Shown here one piece after another: positions 9,040 through 17,274 of a DNA stretch of 64,000 nt; the stretch's first letter is position 1; each line of letters opens with the position of its first letter. The notes beneath the pieces are model-generated. The model did no database searches and was not told the DNA's origin. It was given only the letters and a program-made list of their open reading frames with translations. The translations under genes and the position numbers were made by a program. This stretch comes from Idiomarina aquatica (GTDB taxonomy: Bacteria > Pseudomonadota > Gammaproteobacteria > Enterobacterales > Alteromonadaceae): assembly GCF_003987185.1 (NCBI RefSeq), contig NZ_PIPS01000001.1, positions 310,001-374,000 on the forward strand, given 5' to 3'.

Positions 9040-9471
9040 TTATCCGTACACCTGTTTGGCTCGCTCAGCAAAGGCATCGACCATACGCGCGGTTACTTCA
9101 CCAAAAATTTTACCAAACGCCATTCCCAGCAAGCGGCTGGAGAATTCAAAATCCAGCTCAAACTGAATTTTACAAGCGTCTTCTGCTAACGGCACAAAAC
9201 GCCAGCCACCACCGAGTTGCTTAAACGGCCCATCAACCAACTGCATTTCAATCCGCTCCGGCGGACGCAGTTGATTGCGCGTGGTAAAACTTTTGCGAAT
9301 ACCGGCTTTACTGATGTCCAGGCTGGCCACTTTATAATCGTCGCCCTGCTCAAGTACTCGTGCACCGACACAACCGGGCACAAATTGTGGGTACGCATCA
9401 ATGTCATTAACTAAGTCAAACATCTGTTGTGCACTGTATGAAACCAGCGCACTTTTTTCGATTCTGGGCAT
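9040..9471 (-). CDS. ratA: START-domain protein RatA (UPF0083/COQ10-like)
   Basis: A 143-residue polyketide-cyclase/START-fold protein. The N-terminus MPRIEKSALVSYSAQQMFDLV and the motif AYPQFVPGC are diagnostic of the RatA/Coq10 group. In E. coli RatA was described as a toxin that blocks 70S assembly, while eukaryotic Coq10 binds ubiquinone, so its natural role is debated. Start 9471 was chosen over an upstream ATG (9543) because family members begin at MPxIxxS. It is divergent from smpB, a widely conserved gene pair. Confidence 0.93.
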   Translation of the reverse strand: MPRIEKSALVSYSAQQMFDLVNDIDAYPQFVPGCVGARVLEQGDDYKVASLDISKAGIRKSFTTRNQLRPPERIEMQLVDGPFKQLGGGWRFVPLAEDACKIQFELDFEFSSRLLGMAFGKIFGEVTARMVDAFAERAKQVYG

Positions 9472-9565
9472 GATCTTCCTACTGCCAAATTCGGTTTGCG
9501 CAATAATAACGCAATCTGCCAGCCTTTCTAGTCCTGAAAGCAATTTTCTTTTACTGAATCATGGG

Positions 9566-9571
9566 TATAAT
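9566..9571 (+). promoter_or_regulatory. Consensus -10 element just upstream of smpB
   Basis: A perfect TATAAT ends 7 bases before the smpB ATG at 9579. A start point the usual distance downstream would fall at about 9578, giving a leaderless or near-leaderless mRNA. No convincing -35 element is visible (9543-9549 is T-rich), and no Shine-Dalgarno precedes either possible ATG. Confidence 0.4.
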
Positions 9572-9578
9572 AGCGCTC

Positions 9579-10058
9579 ATGAGCAAAAAGAAACCACAAC
9601 AATCAAGCAGCACCATTGCGCTTAATAAAAAAGCGCGGCACGAGTATTTCCTTGAGGAAAAATTCGAGGCGGGTATCAGTTTGCAGGGATGGGAAGTTAA
9701 AAGCATTCGTGCAGGCAAGGCCAACATCAGGGACAGTTACGTCATTATTAAAGATGGCGAAGCGTACCTACTTGGCGCTGAAATTCAGCCACTGAATCAA
9801 GCCTCAAGTCACGTTTACTGTGAACCGGACCGCAGCCGCAAATTATTATTGAAGCGTAAAGAGCTGGATAAACTGATCGGAGCCGCCGAGCGTGAAGGCT
9901 ACTCTATTGTAGCCACGGCGATGTATTGGCGTGGCCCTTGGGTCAAGGTCGAATGCTGGCTGGCTAAAGGTAAGAAGTCTCACGACAAACGAGACACCAT
10001 TAAAGAGCGTGACTGGCAGCGGCAGAAGTCGCGCATCATGAAACACTCCGTTCGTTAA
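9579..10058 (+). CDS. smpB: SsrA (tmRNA)-binding protein SmpB
   Basis: Binds tmRNA and brings it to stalled ribosomes for trans-translation. The 159-residue protein has the OB-fold core ([33 protein letters not shown]) and the basic C-terminal tail that probes the empty mRNA channel ([17 protein letters not shown]). Start 9579 (MSKKKPQQ) is preferred to an in-frame ATG at 9561 on family length; neither has a ribosome site. The tmRNA gene, which often lies next to smpB, is not here: the next gene begins one base after the stop on the other strand. Confidence 0.96.
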   Translation: MSKKKPQQSSSTIALNKKARHEYFLEEKFEAGISLQGWEVKSIRAGKANIRDSYVIIKDGEAYLLGAEIQPLNQASSHVYCEPDRSRKLLLKRKELDKLIGAAEREGYSIVATAMYWRGPWVKVECWLAKGKKSHDKRDTIKERDWQRQKSRIMKHSVR

Positions 10059-10059
10059 G

Positions 10060-10473
10060 CTAATCTGCCGTTACGATGGGCGCCTGCAATTCGCCATACC
10101 AGTGCCCGTCGACGACGGTTCCTGCCACCTTTGCCAGCAGCCGTTGCTGCCATTGAGGTTGCGCTAGCGGCAAACGGTAGACCACCCGCTCGGCACTGTA
10201 CTCTGTTATCTCAAACGGCCAGATGATCGCGCTGCTGTGCTGTGTCGCGCTGAGTTCCGCCGCCGTTGGCATCCGCCCCAGTCGACGTTGTTCAGCAACA
10301 ATCAGGTGATTTCGGTTGATGATGGCATTGGCAACCACGTCGACATACACGGCCTGAGTTCTGACACGGAGCAGCAGCGCGCTGGATACAGCACTGCTCA
10401 GCAATAATCCAAACAGTGCCAGACTCAGCATGATCATGCCGCGCACACGTCGACCGTCAGGGCAGCGCAACAC
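10060..10473 (-). CDS. Single-pass membrane protein at the end of the Tad operon (unknown)
   Basis: A 137-residue protein not assigned to a named family. A basic N-terminus (CPDGRRVRG) is followed by one hydrophobic helix (IMLSLALFGLLLSSAVSSALLL) and then a hydrophilic, probably periplasmic domain. This is the topology of pseudopilin-like or TadE/TadG-like proteins, but position +5 after the RG lacks the conserved Glu. It overlaps the 3' end of the TPR lipoprotein gene by 17 bases; an internal ATG at 10437 would remove that overlap. It is the last gene of the Tad run and is convergent with smpB. Confidence 0.65.
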   Translation of the reverse strand: MLRCPDGRRVRGMIMLSLALFGLLLSSAVSSALLLRVRTQAVYVDVVANAIINRNHLIVAEQRRLGRMPTAAELSATQHSSAIIWPFEITEYSAERVVYRLPLAQPQWQQRLLAKVAGTVVDGHWYGELQAPIVTAD

Positions 10474-10906
10474 GTTGCAGTTTTAGCAATTGATCCAACA
10501 ATACCGCATCGCCAGCACTCAACTCACCCAGTTCGGCGCGCGCCTGCATCAATGTCGCCGTGGTTTGCCGCAAACGGACCAACGCCAGGTTATGCCAACT
10601 GAGGCGATCATTAGCATCATAGCGCAACGCCTGCTGATACGCCTGTTCGGCAGCCGCCAGCCGCTGTTGCCGAAACTGAATATTACCAAGCAAGCGCCAA
10701 CTTTGTGGTGTATCCAACTGACGCAAATGCAAACGGTTCAATTGCTGCTCGGCGGTCAATAAATCACCTTGTAAATACCACTGCTTAGCCTGTTCATAAA
10801 CCTGTTGCTGCTCCTGCGTCTCGGCCACGGTCGACTGGCAGCCCTGCGCCAGCAATAGCGATGGCAATAGCAAAATAATTCGGATCAGTAGCTTCAAATT
10901 GAGCAT
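10457..10906 (-). CDS. TPR lipoprotein, TadD-like
   Basis: A 149-residue outer-membrane-type lipoprotein: the N-terminus MLNLKLLIRIILLLPSLLL ends in a lipobox LAQGC, followed by TPR-like helices (EQAKQWYLQGDLLTAEQQL, AEQAYQQALRYDANDRLSW). TadD, a TPR lipoprotein needed for assembly of the Tad secretin, is the natural match. Start 10906 is supported by GGAG about 8 bases upstream; the longer frame to 11047 is rejected. The 5' end is overlapped by 113 bases by the reading frame of the preceding DUF192 gene, which seems to be a consequence of a lost stop codon there. Confidence 0.8.
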   Translation of the reverse strand: MLNLKLLIRIILLLPSLLLAQGCQSTVAETQEQQQVYEQAKQWYLQGDLLTAEQQLNRLHLRQLDTPQSWRLLGNIQFRQQRLAAAEQAYQQALRYDANDRLSWHNLALVRLRQTTATLMQARAELGELSAGDAVLLDQLLKLQRVALP

Positions 10907-11246
10907 GTTCTGGCACTCCTTGCCGGTTAAAAATAAGTTGCTGACCAAGCCAGTGTTGCAGCGGCCAGGGACTGAACGAAGCCAGCTCAAGAACACTGTC
11001 ACAGCCTTTAAAATAACGTACCTGCCCAGGGCAGACGTGACGCTCAACCTGACGAATACGCTGTTCCTGATCCAGTCCCAGCACGTCGATCGGCGCTTTC
11101 ATGCCAAAGGTATGAATACTGCGGCAGCGCGGAAACCAAAAAGCCTGATACGCGGCCGGTTCGGGAACCTTAATCAACCCCCACAAACGTTCACCAAAGC
11201 CACTCATTTTGCGCCCCATTGGCCAAATAACCGGATAATCTGTCAT
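10794..11246 (-). CDS. DUF192 family protein with run-on C-terminus
   Basis: DUF192 proteins are small beta-rich proteins of unknown function. The core here is residues about 35-104: FWFPRCRSIHTFGMKAPIDVLGLD, then VRYFKGCDSVLELA and LGQQLIF. Family members normally end just after this last strand, but this frame runs 44 codons further through the tadD start. One extra T in the T5 run at 10929-10933 (minus strand) would give TTT TAA, a stop exactly at the expected end. The ATG overlaps the tadC stop by one base (TAATG). Its role in a pilus operon is unknown. Confidence 0.75.
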   Translation of the reverse strand: MTDYPVIWPMGRKMSGFGERLWGLIKVPEPAAYQAFWFPRCRSIHTFGMKAPIDVLGLDQEQRIRQVERHVCPGQVRYFKGCDSVLELASFSPWPLQHWLGQQLIFNRQGVPEHAQFEATDPNYFAIAIAIAGAGLPVDRGRDAGAATGL

Positions 11247-12037
11247 TACAGTCCACCTTCGCTAAGCTGCAATACAATGGGACCCAAAATGACCAGAAAA
11301 TTAACCGGGAAGAAGCAGGTCATCAGCGGAAAAAGTAACTTTACCGGCGCTTCCTGCGCCCGTTTCTCGGCCTCATTCAGCAATTGCTGGCGCATTTGTA
11401 ACGAGTGAAAACGCAACGTCGTGACCAGACTACTGCCCTGCTGATGGCCCTGAATTAACAGTCCGGTCCATTCATTTAACAACGGTAGCCGGTAGCGTCC
11501 GGCGAGACGATGTAACGCCTCGGCAAACGGAACCCCCTGCCGCAGTTGTTGATTGACTCGAGCAATTTCAGCGGCCAGCCGCCCTCCTTCACAAGCACTG
11601 GCAACCCTCGCCATCGCCGGTATCAGCGGAATACCGGCAGCAATCATCATCGCCAACATATCGCAAAAATCCGGCAGCTCTTTAACCACCGCGCGTTGTT
11701 TTACTTTAAACCGGTTCTGGTTTTTACTGATTTGCAGTAACGGTAACAGGCTGACGGCCATCAACAGCAGAGGTTCGCCGTAATGGGCACTGAGCACCGC
11801 CATCAGCATTAGCAGCGCAGACCAGCCAATAATCACTCGATGGATGTACGGATTTTTCTGTTCACTGTCGAACCATTGCTGCAGCCGTCGACTTAATCGC
11901 GCCGGCAGGCGTTGCCAAAGATACTGACTGCACTGGTCCAGGCGTTCCGGTAGCCGCACCCAGCGCCACAGCCGCCACAATAAATAGAACATCAAAACCA
12001 TACAGATAAAGGTCATGGGAAACAGCAATAACAGCAT
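11246..12037 (-). CDS. tadC: Tad pilus inner-membrane platform protein TadC
   Basis: A 263-residue type II secretion F-domain membrane protein. Hydrophobic segments lie at the N-terminus (MLLLLFPMTFICMVLMFYLL), around residues 75-100, and at the C-terminus. The cytoplasmic domain carries LPDFCDMLAMMIAAGIPLIPAM and the QGVPFAEALHRLA stretch, both typical of TadB/TadC. It follows TadB with a one-base overlap. TadB and TadC together form the platform on which the ATPase acts. Order and coupling with tadA-tadB support the assignment. Confidence 0.9.
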   Translation of the reverse strand: MLLLLFPMTFICMVLMFYLLWRLWRWVRLPERLDQCSQYLWQRLPARLSRRLQQWFDSEQKNPYIHRVIIGWSALLMLMAVLSAHYGEPLLLMAVSLLPLLQISKNQNRFKVKQRAVVKELPDFCDMLAMMIAAGIPLIPAMARVASACEGGRLAAEIARVNQQLRQGVPFAEALHRLAGRYRLPLLNEWTGLLIQGHQQGSSLVTTLRFHSLQMRQQLLNEAEKRAQEAPVKLLFPLMTCFFPVNFLVILGPIVLQLSEGGL

Positions 12038-12888
12038 TAAAAGTCATCCGTATTGAGAATTTTCTTCATCATCCAACCACCAATGCACATTAATACCGCC
12101 GCAGCCACTAACATCAACTGCCCCACCACTGTATCGGTGAGCATAGCGATGTGGTCGGGTTTCATACTGCGCAGTAACAAAAACAACGCAACCGGCATCA
12201 GCACCAATATCCGCGCCTGCATTTTAGCCTGCGACGACAAGGTCGCCTGGCGTTCCCGAATGTGTTCCTGCTGTTGTAGGTTATCGGCCAGCCGCATCAA
12301 TAAATCCGACTGCTGGCCGCCACTGCGAAACCCCAATATCAATGACTGCACGACCATTTTTACCGAGAATATGGGGACCCGTTGTTGCCAGCCCAGCAGC
12401 GCTTGTTCCAAGTCCTGGCCCAGCTTTACCTGACGCAGTACTTCATTGATTTCTTGTCCCAGTGGCGCCGCGATTTCACCTTTCAGGCCGTTAATGGCAT
12501 TCGCCATACTGATACCGCTGCGTAATTGATTACTGAGCGTGACCAGCATCGGTGCCAGTTGTTTTTGCAAAGCCCGGTAGCGGCGCTTTAATAGCCATTT
12601 GTAGCCCATCGGCGGCGCCACCAAGACAACCCCGAAACACACCAACGCGCTGAACCAGTCGCCGACCAGCCAACCTAATAACGGTGACATCACACACAGC
12701 GAAAGATACAGGCGCACCAGTATTTTTACCGGCAGGAACAGGAAAAATTCCTGTAGTGAACGCTGTGCGTTGCTTTCCAACGCGCCTTCTAAGGTTTTTA
12801 AGCGCTGTCGGTTAAACTGAAGCAACAGTGAACACCAAAAGACCGTGCTCAATAACAGACAAAACGCCACCAATACTTGCATCAGCAT
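12037..12888 (-). CDS. tadB: Tad pilus inner-membrane platform protein TadB
   Basis: A 283-residue membrane protein with the type II secretion F domain. Hydrophobic helices are seen at residues 4-24, about 60-95, and 230-275. The central domain has QLAPMLVTLSNQLRSGISM and LGQEINEVLRQVKLGQDLEQAL, matching the TadB cytoplasmic region. It starts one base after the tadA stop and overlaps tadC by one base. TadB is expected to contact TadA and TadC in the pilus motor. Confidence 0.9.
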   Translation of the reverse strand: MLMQVLVAFCLLLSTVFWCSLLLQFNRQRLKTLEGALESNAQRSLQEFFLFLPVKILVRLYLSLCVMSPLLGWLVGDWFSALVCFGVVLVAPPMGYKWLLKRRYRALQKQLAPMLVTLSNQLRSGISMANAINGLKGEIAAPLGQEINEVLRQVKLGQDLEQALLGWQQRVPIFSVKMVVQSLILGFRSGGQQSDLLMRLADNLQQQEHIRERQATLSSQAKMQARILVLMPVALFLLLRSMKPDHIAMLTDTVVGQLMLVAAAVLMCIGGWMMKKILNTDDF

Positions 12889-12889
12889 G

Positions 12890-14104
12890 TCAGTTCACCA
12901 GACAGTCCATTAATTGCGCCTGAACCTGATCATCCTGCTGCTGCGCGAACTGACACAGGGTCTGACAACTTTCTAACTGCCCGGACTGGCGGGTTCGCTC
13001 AAACAAACTGGCCACCTGTAACGTATCACCGTCAAGTCCGGTCACTTCGTTAATGCTCATCACCACCCGTCGGCCATTCGACAAGCGGGCTATCTGTACA
13101 ATAATATCCACCGCACTGGCTACCTGCTGCCGAATGGCGATAACGGGTAACTCTATGCCACCCATCAACACCATCACTTCCAGCCGCCGCAGGGCATCTC
13201 GCGCGGTATTGGCGTGGACGGTACTCAATGATCCGGCGTGCCCGGTATTCATCGCCTGCAACATATCCAATGCTTCCGCACCGCGACACTCACCCACCAC
13301 CAACCGATCCGGGCGCATCCGCAGCGCGTTGATGACCAATTCACGAATGCCCACCGCTCCTTGTCCTTCCTGGTTTTTCGGACGCGCCTCCAGACTGATT
13401 AAATTTTCGTGACCCAATTGCAACTCGGCCGCATCTTCGATGGTGATTACCCGTTCGCCCGCCGGAATGTTACTGGATAACGTGTTGAGTAACGTCGTTT
13501 TACCGGTTCCGGTACCACCGGAAACAATGATGTTTTGCCGACATTGCACCGCCAGTATCAAAAATTTTGCCGCCGCTGCAGACAGTGATCCGGATGCAAT
13601 CAGATCATCCAGCGTCAGCGGTTTGGCCGCAAATTTACGAATCGTAAGACAGCTTCCTTTCAGCGCCAACGGCGGTATCACGGCATTGACCCGGGAACCA
13701 TCTTTGAGTCGCGCATCAACCATCGGCGAGGCATCATCAACATGTCGCCCCAGTGGCAGTACAATCCTGTCAATGGCGCGTCGCAGTGCCTGTTCAGAGC
13801 TGAATTGGATCGGTGCTTGTTGTAGCCTGCCGGACTGCTCAATAAAAATTTGATCAAACCGATTTACCATAATTTCTGACACCGATTCATCGCCTAACAG
13901 CGGTTCCAACGGCCCTAAGCCAATTGCCTCATCCACCACCTCTCTGATTAAATGATGATGCTGTTCACTCGCCGCTGCCTGGGCACTGAGGTAACGTGTC
14001 GCGTGGTCTCGCAAGTCCTCATCACTGAGTTCGTCCATCAATGCATCCCGTTGATCCAAATGCTGACGCAGTTGTTGCTGCAATTGTTGCTTCAGCTCAT
14101 TCAT
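12890..14104 (-). CDS. tadA: Tad pilus ATPase TadA (CpaF)
   Basis: A 404-residue hexameric secretion ATPase that powers Flp pilus extension. Walker A GGTGTGKT is at residues 196-203; RMRPDRLVVGECRGAEALDM is the Walker B/Asp-box region and AGSLSTVHANT the His-box. The N-terminal helical part (IGLGPLEPLLGDESVSEIMVN) is the typical CpaF N-domain. It overlaps the secretin gene by 8 bases. No separate PilT-like retraction ATPase is present, which fits Tad systems. Confidence 0.95.
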   Translation of the reverse strand: MNELKQQLQQQLRQHLDQRDALMDELSDEDLRDHATRYLSAQAAASEQHHHLIREVVDEAIGLGPLEPLLGDESVSEIMVNRFDQIFIEQSGRLQQAPIQFSSEQALRRAIDRIVLPLGRHVDDASPMVDARLKDGSRVNAVIPPLALKGSCLTIRKFAAKPLTLDDLIASGSLSAAAAKFLILAVQCRQNIIVSGGTGTGKTTLLNTLSSNIPAGERVITIEDAAELQLGHENLISLEARPKNQEGQGAVGIRELVINALRMRPDRLVVGECRGAEALDMLQAMNTGHAGSLSTVHANTARDALRRLEVMVLMGGIELPVIAIRQQVASAVDIIVQIARLSNGRRVVMSINEVTGLDGDTLQVASLFERTRQSGQLESCQTLCQFAQQQDDQVQAQLMDCLVN

Positions 14105-15299
14105 CGTTCACCTCCTGTAAACCGACACACCCCGCCTGTTCAAGCCAGTGTTGTTGTTGCTGCTGTCGTTGCCATTGCTGTTGGTGGCGTTGTTCTGCCG
14201 CATCCAGCCGCTCGGTCGTCACCATGATCACGAGTTCGGTCTGTTGCTGCCGCTGTTCCTGCGCCTGAAAGAGTTTGCCCAGTAACGGCACGTCATTGAG
14301 CCCCGGTATTGCCGACTCATTCAAGCTGTGTTCATGGCTCAGTAATCCAGACAGCACTAACGTGGTTCCCTCCGCGGCCAGAAACACAGAGTCGGTACGG
14401 CGGGTCAGAATGCCGGGAACACCGTTAACGGAAACCGCCGGATCCAAATTACTGACTTCGGCACTCAACACGGTTTTAATTTTATCGGTCGCGGTCACTT
14501 CCGGCGCGATATTCAACTTGATGCCGTACTCACGAAATTCGACGTCCTGCATACCTTGCGCCACCACCTGCGGGATCGGAATTTCGCCGCCGGCCAGAAA
14601 GGCAGCACTTTCTCCGCTTTGTGCCGAAAGTGTGGGGCTGGCCAACAGCTTTGCGTGGCCCTGCTGCTGCAATAGATTCAGCGTCGATTCCATTTGCGCT
14701 GACCAGGCAAACATCCCCTTGATCGCTGTCGCCGCTGTTGGACCGCTGGTTGCACTTTGCCATTCAATACCTAACTGGCGTAATTGTTGGCGTTTTATTT
14801 CGAGAATTTTTACGCTCAATCGCAACATCGGCGGATCGGTCAGCGTCACCTCGGTCTGTACCAACAACTGTTGATACTGGCTCGCCAGTACACTGAGCTT
14901 TTCCTCACTCACGGCGGATACCATGCCATCGGCAATGACGAAATTACGGTGTCGGGTGATGCGCAAGTCCGGCTCAACCTGCTGCAACGCCGATAGTTCG
15001 AGCTCAAGCCTTTCATCCAGCGGCCGCTCAATGGTTACCCGCAGTCGTTGGGGCGTATCGTTGATCAACCAAACATCGGTGTAGCCCGGCGCGAGTCCTT
15101 TCATCAGCAGCTGCGTCGGAGTTACCAATCGCACCGCCAATTTGGACTCGTCGCCAACCATTACCTGAGTATTGTCCGGCAGGGTTACTGTTTCAGAACC
15201 ATTCACCAGCAGCGTGATCGTCGATTTGTCGGCGGCCAACGCGGGGGTAGCCGACAGCACGAGCAGAATGAGAACAAACAACTTCAGTTGCAGACGCAT
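14097..15299 (-). CDS. cpaC: Tad pilus secretin CpaC/RcpA
   Basis: Forms the outer-membrane channel for the Flp pilus. A signal peptide ends at about ALA22 (MRLQLKLFVLILLVLSATPA start). An N-terminal pilus-secretin domain follows (residues 25-100), and the C-terminal secretin domain contains LLASPTLSAQSGESAAFLAG, GIKLNIAPEV and TLVLSGLLSHEH. The last 40 residues are very rich in glutamine, which is unusual. The 400-residue length is slightly short for the family. It starts one base after the cpaB stop. Confidence 0.92.
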   Translation of the reverse strand: MRLQLKLFVLILLVLSATPALAADKSTITLLVNGSETVTLPDNTQVMVGDESKLAVRLVTPTQLLMKGLAPGYTDVWLINDTPQRLRVTIERPLDERLELELSALQQVEPDLRITRHRNFVIADGMVSAVSEEKLSVLASQYQQLLVQTEVTLTDPPMLRLSVKILEIKRQQLRQLGIEWQSATSGPTAATAIKGMFAWSAQMESTLNLLQQQGHAKLLASPTLSAQSGESAAFLAGGEIPIPQVVAQGMQDVEFREYGIKLNIAPEVTATDKIKTVLSAEVSNLDPAVSVNGVPGILTRRTDSVFLAAEGTTLVLSGLLSHEHSLNESAIPGLNDVPLLGKLFQAQEQRQQQTELVIMVTTERLDAAEQRHQQQWQRQQQQQHWLEQAGCVGLQEVNDE

Positions 15300-15300
15300 A

Positions 15301-16020
15301 TCAGTGCTCTCCCTGCCAGCTAAGAATGCGCGCCGATGGCGCCACCGGTTGCCAGATAGATAACGATGAGTTCATTTGCTTAGCCCGCACCGATAATGCG
15401 TAATTGTCATTCTGGTAGCGCGTAAATGCTGCGATTTCAGCGGCCGGCACTAACACCGTGATACCGGCAAACGCATGACCGTAGTCACCGTCCGTTGCGC
15501 CCAAATCAAAGATCGATAAGTTGCTGAAGGTGTGCTGTCGAACATCACCCTGCTGGCTGTCTTCGGCGAAGGTGATATCCACTCGGTCACCGACCGCCAG
15601 TAAGCCATTGTGGCGAGCAACGTCGGTTGCCGGTAACGTAACCGCAAAATGGTCAGCCGGGAGCTGCCGGCTTAAACCGGCAAAGTTGTTGCTGATGAGC
15701 ATGGCTTCAGTCATCGGCTCACCCTGTTGAACATCGTACTTGAGCCGTTGCCCCAGCAGTCCGGCAACCTGTTGTTGTGACAACCATTGCGAGCTGATTA
15801 GGTGTTCAGGAAATTCACGTAGCGCCAACGCATCGGCAAATACCTGTTCATCGGCCTGCATCGCGCGTGCAAATACCACCACCGCAATCCCTTCGGGCTC
15901 GGCCTCGGCGAGCCGCCGCTGCGTTTCTTCGGACAGGTACTTTTGTAAAAATAACAAGGTCAGTGCCGTCATCACCAAACTGATGATCAATATCGCCGCC
16001 CATTTTAACTTTCCGGTCAC
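15301..16020 (-). CDS. cpaB: Flp pilus assembly protein CpaB/RcpC
   Basis: A 239-residue periplasmic protein anchored by an N-terminal helix (residues 6-28). A SAF-like region follows: VFADALALREFPEHLISSQWL and GEPMTEAMLISNN. The C-terminal RcpC part includes DRVDITF and the GITVLVPAAEIAAFTRYQ stretch. CpaB supports secretin assembly or peptidoglycan contact. It overlaps the preceding 62-residue gene by 4 bases and is directly before cpaC, the common cpaB-cpaC order. Confidence 0.9.
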   Translation of the reverse strand: MTGKLKWAAILIISLVMTALTLLFLQKYLSEETQRRLAEAEPEGIAVVVFARAMQADEQVFADALALREFPEHLISSQWLSQQQVAGLLGQRLKYDVQQGEPMTEAMLISNNFAGLSRQLPADHFAVTLPATDVARHNGLLAVGDRVDITFAEDSQQGDVRQHTFSNLSIFDLGATDGDYGHAFAGITVLVPAAEIAAFTRYQNDNYALSVRAKQMNSSLSIWQPVAPSARILSWQGEH

Positions 16021-16205
16021 AACCCACTCCCTGGCGCTAAACCAATGTAGTTAAAAATAAAATGATAATGCTCGATAACCCGCACGCCCCACTCACGCAA
16101 CTGCTCGATGAGGTTGAGCTGGCGTTCGCTCAACCATAAAATCGTGCTCAGTGCCAGTCCTACCAGCAACCACTCAACCGTGGCCTGCCCTGTCTGATAC
16201 CTCAT
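16017..16205 (-). CDS. Small TadE-like pseudopilin candidate (62 aa)
   Basis: The N-terminus reads MRYQTGQATVEWLL: a Gly followed by four residues and Glu at +5 (G6|QATVE), then a hydrophobic stretch to about residue 26. This is the prepilin-peptidase-like pattern of TadE/Flp-type proteins. Only about 35 residues follow, so the soluble domain is minimal. It overlaps both neighbours by 4 bases, which supports real translation. It could be a minor pilin. Confidence 0.7.
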   Translation of the reverse strand: MRYQTGQATVEWLLVGLALSTILWLSERQLNLIEQLREWGVRVIEHYHFIFNYIGLAPGSGL

Positions 16206-16714
16206 CGCAATAGCGTCACAAAGGTCCAGTCACCGTGCTGACTAAACACCAGCCGACCATCGTTGTCTTTTAATAGCCATAGGTCATCCTCCTGCTCAAG
16301 GGTCTTAATCTCTGCAATCCGCTGCGCCAGCCGGAACCTTAATTGACGCTGCAAACGCGGCATCGGTTTGTTGGAAAAATACAGGTAAACTTCGCTGCCG
16401 TTACTCTCACTCACACTGAGTAAATCCAGCCCCAAGGGCAGCGGTGAGTCGCGCTCGACAACCGGGTTAACGACCGGCATTAACACCCACTGGCCGCTGC
16501 TGTATTCAAGAAAGGTCCAGCGCCTGCCAGCAATTTCGCAAAGCCAAAAGTTACTCAGTTTCTGTTCAGTGCATTGGGGATACCAGCGCTGCAGTAACGT
16601 CCAGTCCGGTTGCTGCGGCTCAATTAAGCGATACGCCGTGGTTGCCGCGAAAACCCGCACTTCAAGCGGTTGCCACTGCCACTGTTCAAAGCCCGCAGGA
16701 ATGTCCATTCTCAT
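16202..16714 (-). CDS. Hypothetical protein in the Tad operon
   Basis: A 170-residue protein that I do not recognise. It has no signal peptide or membrane helix and is rich in Trp and aromatic residues (QWQWQPLEVRVFAATTAYRL at the start), suggesting a soluble beta-rich cytoplasmic protein. It begins 17 bases after the preceding TadE-like gene and overlaps the next gene by 4 bases, so it is a true member of the operon. The place corresponds roughly to where TadZ or RcpB would be in other loci, but no similarity to either is visible. Confidence 0.7.
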   Translation of the reverse strand: MRMDIPAGFEQWQWQPLEVRVFAATTAYRLIEPQQPDWTLLQRWYPQCTEQKLSNFWLCEIAGRRWTFLEYSSGQWVLMPVVNPVVERDSPLPLGLDLLSVSESNGSEVYLYFSNKPMPRLQRQLRFRLAQRIAEIKTLEQEDDLWLLKDNDGRLVFSQHGDWTFVTLLR

Positions 16715-16731
16715 ACCTCATGTTATTCAGC

Positions 16732-17274
16732 CTAACGATACGGAATTTGTGTGAGTGCCCGTTCCGGCACCACATCAGCATCAACGTGCCCGAAGATTAA
16801 CGAGTCAGAAGCAAGTTCCTTAGCGATTGGTAGCCAGCCCAAACCGTCTTGCACAACGGTAACCACCCGGTTCGATAACAGTGAATTCAACACAAACAAA
16901 GCCGGCCTTGATTGCAGTTGCTCAGCTCGAGTGGGTGACCAGGCATCGGTAATGCGAGCCATCGGGTAATCAGCCGCCTCGGTTTGCTCGTCAGCGGCGA
17001 CAGACGTGCGCAGATTATTGGTGTCAAAGTCCAGCTCAACCAAATTACTGAGTGAACTGAGTACGCGTCCGCTGGCACGGGCAGAAGGATAGTCATCCGT
17101 CGTCTGTGTCACTTCCGGATCCGCCGTTCGAGCCCAAATGGCGTGCCGTTGCGCCGTTAACGCCGCTTCATTATTGTGCGCCGCTGGCATCAGTTGTTGC
17201 TGCAGCATCAACACGACCAGCAGCATCAGCGTTAGGCCGATAACGGCTTCGATCAGGACCTGTCCCTTAGCCAT
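16732..17274 (-). CDS. TadE-like pseudopilin
   Basis: Start 17274 gives MAKGQVLIEAVIGLTLMLLV, a class-III-type prepilin leader with Gly4 before Q and Glu at +5, then a membrane helix to about residue 25. The remaining 155 residues are hydrophilic and probably periplasmic. This matches TadE/TadF minor pseudopilins. The ATG overlaps the stop of the upstream TadG-like gene by 8 bases. A longer frame from 17298 adds eight residues without similarity. Length is 180 residues. Confidence 0.75.
   Translation of the reverse strand: MAKGQVLIEAVIGLTLMLLVVLMLQQQLMPAAHNNEAALTAQRHAIWARTADPEVTQTTDDYPSARASGRVLSSLSNLVELDFDTNNLRTSVAADEQTEAADYPMARITDAWSPTRAEQLQSRPALFVLNSLLSNRVVTVVQDGLGWLPIAKELASDSLIFGHVDADVVPERALTQIPYR

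Noticed and set aside
9561-9578. Upstream ATG of smpB
   Set aside because: It lacks a ribosome site, overlaps the TATAAT element and adds residues not seen in SmpB.
10059-10060. tmRNA gene (ssrA) expected next to smpB
   Set aside because: The next gene starts one base after smpB on the other strand; no space for a tmRNA and no such sequence seen.
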